Assembly: GCA_022113835.1 (NCBI GenBank)
Contig: JAILWY010000027.1
Coordinates: forward strand, 13,456,501-13,520,500
Direction of reading: 5' to 3'
Length of the DNA: 64,000 bases
Source: Atopsyche davidsoni
Lineage: Eukaryota > Arthropoda > Insecta > Trichoptera > Hydrobiosidae
The translations under genes and the position numbers were made by a program. Each line of letters begins with the position of its first letter. Position 1 is the stretch's first letter. The notes below the pieces were generated by a model. It worked only from the letters and a program-made list of their open reading frames with translations. It was not told the DNA's origin and did no database searches. Positions 59,416-64,000 of this stretch are shown one piece after another.

Positions 59416-62400
59416 TGCTATTTAACGAAAGAAGGAAAATAAATATTATCAAAACTGACAGACTGACACCCGTAGGAGACGATATCAATAGTCTTGAAAA
59501 ATGCAGTAGGAGCGATTCTCTTTAAGCAGCGTAGACAGATACATTTTTAAGCCATCACGTGTTTTACGTTCAAATTCATTGCGTGTAAGCAGTAATAAAA
59601 AGCTGGTATGCGAGTGACATCGTCGCCTAGAATTGTAATAAGGAAGAATAAGATCGGGGTCAGCTGGTGGCCAGCCCGCAGAGCTGGCGTCAGAAGCCCG
59701 CTGTCAATCGTTCGGATTGTGATACAATTCAAACTATTCACAATCCGAAATCTTACACTTACGTCTGACTGTCCATACGACAAATATTACAGTCGATACT
59801 GAATAAAAAACGAGCATTTCTTTTCTTACTCCGAGCATGTTATTTTACCGTATTAAATAAAATGAAATCAACAAATAAAAACAAACGTATTTAAAATATT
59901 TATTGCGGCATTGGAGAAGACACTGTGAGAGTTACTTTGTAATAAATAATTCACACTCAAAACAAATGGCTACGGAATTCATTAATATATTTTTAATCAC
60001 ATTGGCTTCAGGTTTTCAAACTTCTTAGTTTGATAAAGCTTTTGAATAGTACAAGCACTCATACACCATGCTAAGAGACCCAAAATATTTTTTAAATAGT
60101 TGCTGTCACTTTTGTGTCATTAAAAATTAAATTTAAATACGAAAATTGTATATTGTAGCGACAAAGAAAACCAGATCCTGACCCGCGGCCTCAGAGTTTT
60201 TTGATGGTTTATTTTGTGATCTGATAAGCATTGACTGGTACTTTATTACCTAAAAGTCAGTGGATAAGAAAGATTATTGAAGGATTATTGAAGATTATAA
60301 ATAATAGTACATATTATGTATTATGACTATTTACAGTGACAATATGAGGTTTAAATATGCGATTTAATTGTTTCCTCACATGAGAGACATAGCAGACAAG
60401 AAGAGACGCTTAGCAAACATAAAATTTGTTTCCTTTTCTTCAGGAGCATGCTGTGTTTAACTGTATTTGTGTGAAAAGCACACGCGGGAGGATAAAGATA
60501 TAAAAAATTATATAAAAAAAAGTTTTTTTTAAGGGCTTTGCAATCTAAAAAATGTAATAATTCAATTTTATTTTTCATATGTATTTGTTTTATATGTTTT
60601 AGAATAATACGGATTATGGTAAAATTCAAATTCAACTGAGAAGATAAAGGTTCAGGATTGATTTGTCAGGCTTTTCCTACTAGCTATTATTGATGTTAAA
60701 TAATATTTTATTCATTAGACATTATATATCACTGCAATTAATGAGTAAATATTTTCAGCCATACTTTTAATGATATAGAAGAATAACAATATCAAAACCT
60801 GTAAACTAACATAGCAAATACTAATAATGCACATATAAACTATTATCAGTCTTCATGAGTCTCCGTGACTCTACATTTTTTAAATTAAAATGTAATTTTG
60901 TTGCATGTTTATTAATTTCAGTAAAACAACGCGTATCCTTGTTTTGTTTTGTTATGAATTGTTTTACAGTTTTGATTGTTTCAAAGGGATGTATTTGATG
61001 AATAATGCATTAGAGCACGTTAAAAGATTAATTCAGGTGATCTAATCCGAGGCGTGTCGCGTTTTAATCGCTGCCGGCGCGGAGCGGGCTGTGAGAAGCG
61101 ACCCAAGACAATGGCTGGCGGTCGCGCACCCACCGGGGACCAGAGTGATCCTCGACGTACTGGCTTAATTTGCAACACTCCGCATTTTAACAAACAGTAT
61201 ATATACAGACAAACGTCTAAGAGATTCAATACTTTTATTTGAAATCATTATAAAATACTAACATTGTATTTACACATAAACTTAAAAAGCAGCATTTTAT
61301 TGTTGCTGGAAATAGTGTTTGAATACAGTTTATCAGTTTAAATAAAATTTCGTGTCCTTTAGCGTTGTGTTCATAATAACTTACTGATCATTGTTTGTTA
61401 GCGGCGCTGGGTACACCACCCCTACGGCGCAGCAGCGGAGAGCCTCTTTTAATTGACGTATCGATAGTCTGATTTATTGACTCATCGGATTGGAGGCGGG
61501 TCCGATCGGATAATAATTTGAATCCCAAACTTTAAAGTTTAGAAGTTTTGAATGATCTCACGTAATAGAATATGGCTCGAAGTACTTATGAATTAGGTTT
61601 AGGAAACAGCGCGATACGGAGTCTCATTTCCTTTTAAATTTTAGATAAAAATTATAAAACTTGTACCAAAAACATAGGATATACACTCATAGGATATAAC
61701 TCAAAAAAACTAATTAGCTGCTAGTAGAATATAAATTTGCAGGTTTACATATGTTAATTTAATTAAAATAGAATAAAACACAGTATGAATTGTACAAATA
61801 GAAGTCACTAAATATTCCCTATAAAAAGATTTGGCGTTGCAAGGACGGAGCCGGTCACACACATCCAGCATGGCACGGTGTGAGATCCGATAGGTGTAAA
61901 AAGCAAACATGTTTAACATAAATTTGCAATAAAAAACCTGAATGTAAGAATAAAAGATTTCCACATTGACCTGCGGGGGTTATGCCGGAAGGATCGTGCG
62001 ACAAAAGATAGACAAAGCGCGAATAATTAAAGTAACCGCCCGCGGAGCTGCCCGTGGAGCCGCGGTCGGCGCGACAATGGACACATTATTTTAATTTGAA
62101 CTATGATTTGGTACATTCATAACTTGTTTTCATAACCGAATTGGTAAAATAGACAATGTTTGAGATAGGATTTCAGATACTTTTGAGAAGCAGATATAAT
62201 CATAAAATACACGGTGTTTTATATATATCGAGTGGAAAGAGAAAAAAATATTCTTGGAATAATAATGAAAAACATTATACGGTTAAATAAGTATCAATAT
62301 ACAAAATGTAAAAAAATATTTATTTAATGGCTTATTGTCGCCAACTTACGGGTATATACGAGTAGGGCTCGTAATTGTAAAGTCTACATAAATATAATTG

Positions 62401-63917
62401 AAAAACGAAAGTTCAAAGCTAAATTTTATTTATGAAACAAAGTAAAAAAAACTTTTTTAAACTTAAAACCTTAGTTTTATATACATTTATTTTACTAATC
62501 AAAAACATCATCAGTTTTTCTAATCTGGATGATCAAATCAAATTGAATGTGAGAGAAATGTTTTGATATATGTTTCTTGTTTTAATTCATACAATATATA
62601 ATAGCCTCATCCGTGTGGTAGTCCGTTAAAAATCTGCACTGAAATAAAATTTATGCTGGGCTTGAATTGGACGAAAAAATAAACCACAATTTAAGTCTGG
62701 ATAAAAGTGAAAAATTATAAAAACAATAATTATGTTAAATAGTTCTGTCATAGTGTAATTAGGCAATTAGTAATGATCTGCACTGGCCGGGCCCGGCGGG
62801 TCCTGGCGGCCGGAAGGCAGCATCCCGGCTTCGACTGCTAAATGAAATTTGACTGAGCCAAAATGACCGACCATTACGCGAAGCCTCGAGTCACACTGAG
62901 ACCCCGCGGCCTGCGAGGCTCCGGAGCGCCTGACTCCATCACCTCGGGATGGAGCTTGAGGGTTTCCAATACTCACTTCCTTTGGATTTGCTAAAACATA
63001 ATATTCATTTTAATTTCATTATTGACAGAAAGTCACGATGAAGATGATGACATGATGAAGCAACCGATTCGACCGACACTCGTGATATACATTTGAATAT
63101 TTAAAGTTTTCTAATTTAAGAAATCTGTAAATATTGACTAAAATTTTATTGATTATGTGATGTTTTATTTTTAATTTGATATATACAAAATAGTATTGTA
63201 TAAATTAAAAAAAAAATGTGAAAATATGCTTTACTTAGCAAATTTTCAAACACAAATACAGGTATAAGGATTTCAGAGTAATTTAAAGATTTGTTTTGAT
63301 GTAATTATGACCTAAATAAAAACCTCGACTAGACAATATACTACAGAGAGTGCGCAATGAATGACGCATGTAGATTGAAATATTATTTTTAAACGATTGT
63401 TTTGTCTGATTGTGATTGACTAGCGTGCGACACGGCTCTTTTTAGAAAGCGATTTAAAATATATAAATAAGTAGTTCGTAAAAAGTGATGTAATGTTCGA
63501 GAGTATGTAAATATTTAGAAATTAGGTAAAAGCTATTTATAGTAACCAAGAGAACACTCTCTCAGCCGTCTCCGGACGCCTGAGAGTCGCTTGCACCGGG
63601 CGGAGCACTCGGCCGGCCGTTTTCGCGTTTCGCCGTCGCTGGGAGACAATGGTTTGCCGTGTCTAGCATACTTTTGGGGTAGATAACCTGTAATTATCGC
63701 TTATTGTGAAGTGTTCGAGGTGGTGTCGTTAGCCATTACCTTCGCCCTAAGTCATCAGACTCCGGCCCACTGTGGGACATTTTAATGGCTCTATTAAAGC
63801 CCATCCGAGCTGACCTGATGTGACCTGCGAACTGAAGCACTCTGGGGAGATCACGAGGATTTCACATTCGGCAACGTCTATTACGTCAAATTATGCAACT
63901 TGGAACCGAGCTATATA
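59416..63917. other. non-coding region with CpG islets
   Basis: Islets at about 59640-59700, 61050-61160, 61410-61510, 62040-62090, 62790-62950 and 63560-63870. The last contains GATAA/TTATC-rich and TAATTA-type sites around 63680-63700. No exon is supported. Confidence 0.5.
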
Positions 63918-63924
63918 TAAATAT

Positions 63925-64000
63925 ACTGAATATTTTTGATAGATAGTACTTGGTAGAAATCCATTTTAATATTTTAAATAAAATACATTTGTGAATTTTC
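63925..64000 (+). repeat. family 3 repeat, copy F, cut by window end
   Basis: Starts TGAATATTTTTGATAGATAG and continues CTTGGTAGAAATCCATTTTA to the window edge, in the same orientation as copy C. Confidence 0.7.

Overview
The window is nuclear DNA of an arthropod, most likely an insect. It is AT-rich, has long (TA)n tracts, and has almost no open coding sequence. It carries decayed Helitron, Tc1/mariner, hAT and tRNA-derived SINE copies, and one clearly recognisable host exon with canonical splice sites (ATG16L1 WD40 region). No prokaryotic operon, CRISPR array, rRNA or functional tRNA gene is visible. The bulk reads as intergenic or intronic DNA, and most long open frames are by-products of tandem repeats or GC-rich patches.

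Layout. 1-2369: relic of a Helitron on the minus strand, with a recognisable 5' terminus at 2369 and two damaged Rep/helicase gene fragments. 3761-3881: one internal ATG16L1 exon (minus strand) in a long AT-rich intron. 5.4-11.5 kb: tandem GC-rich repeats, a G-quadruplex-type tract, a dead mariner-type transposase (8.1-9.1 kb) and a CpG-rich block (9.9-11.45 kb) that could be a promoter/5' exon. 16.37-16.56 kb: a convincing terminal coding exon of an unrecognised gene followed by AATAAA. 26.12-26.36 kb: an orphan 70-80 codon frame. 30.2, 38.3, 43.6-44.1, 58.2 and 59.2 kb: five short retroposon-like insertions of two families, each internally inverted (fold-back) and each flanked by a 12-16 bp target duplication. 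42.3-44.3 kb: Tc1 fragment inside a (TA)n tract, a THAP zinc-finger fragment, and a hAT-type nonautonomous element that contains one of the fold-back SINEs. 33.0, 45.4-45.8, 47.4-47.7, 53.4 and 63.9 kb: copies of a third repeat family.

Two observations deserve a second look. First, both short-repeat families outside the tRNA-SINE carry a compact motif that resembles a minimal hammerhead ribozyme: a CUGA-type box, a hairpin, GAAA, a short palindrome and then UC. Penelope-like retroelements are known to carry this kind of ribozyme. Second, more than forty short CpG-rich islets are scattered through the AT-rich sequence at roughly 1-1.5 kb intervals, several of which have expanded into unrelated minisatellites. 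The islets look unique rather than copies of one repeat and could be regulatory DNA of a large developmental gene, but that is inference.
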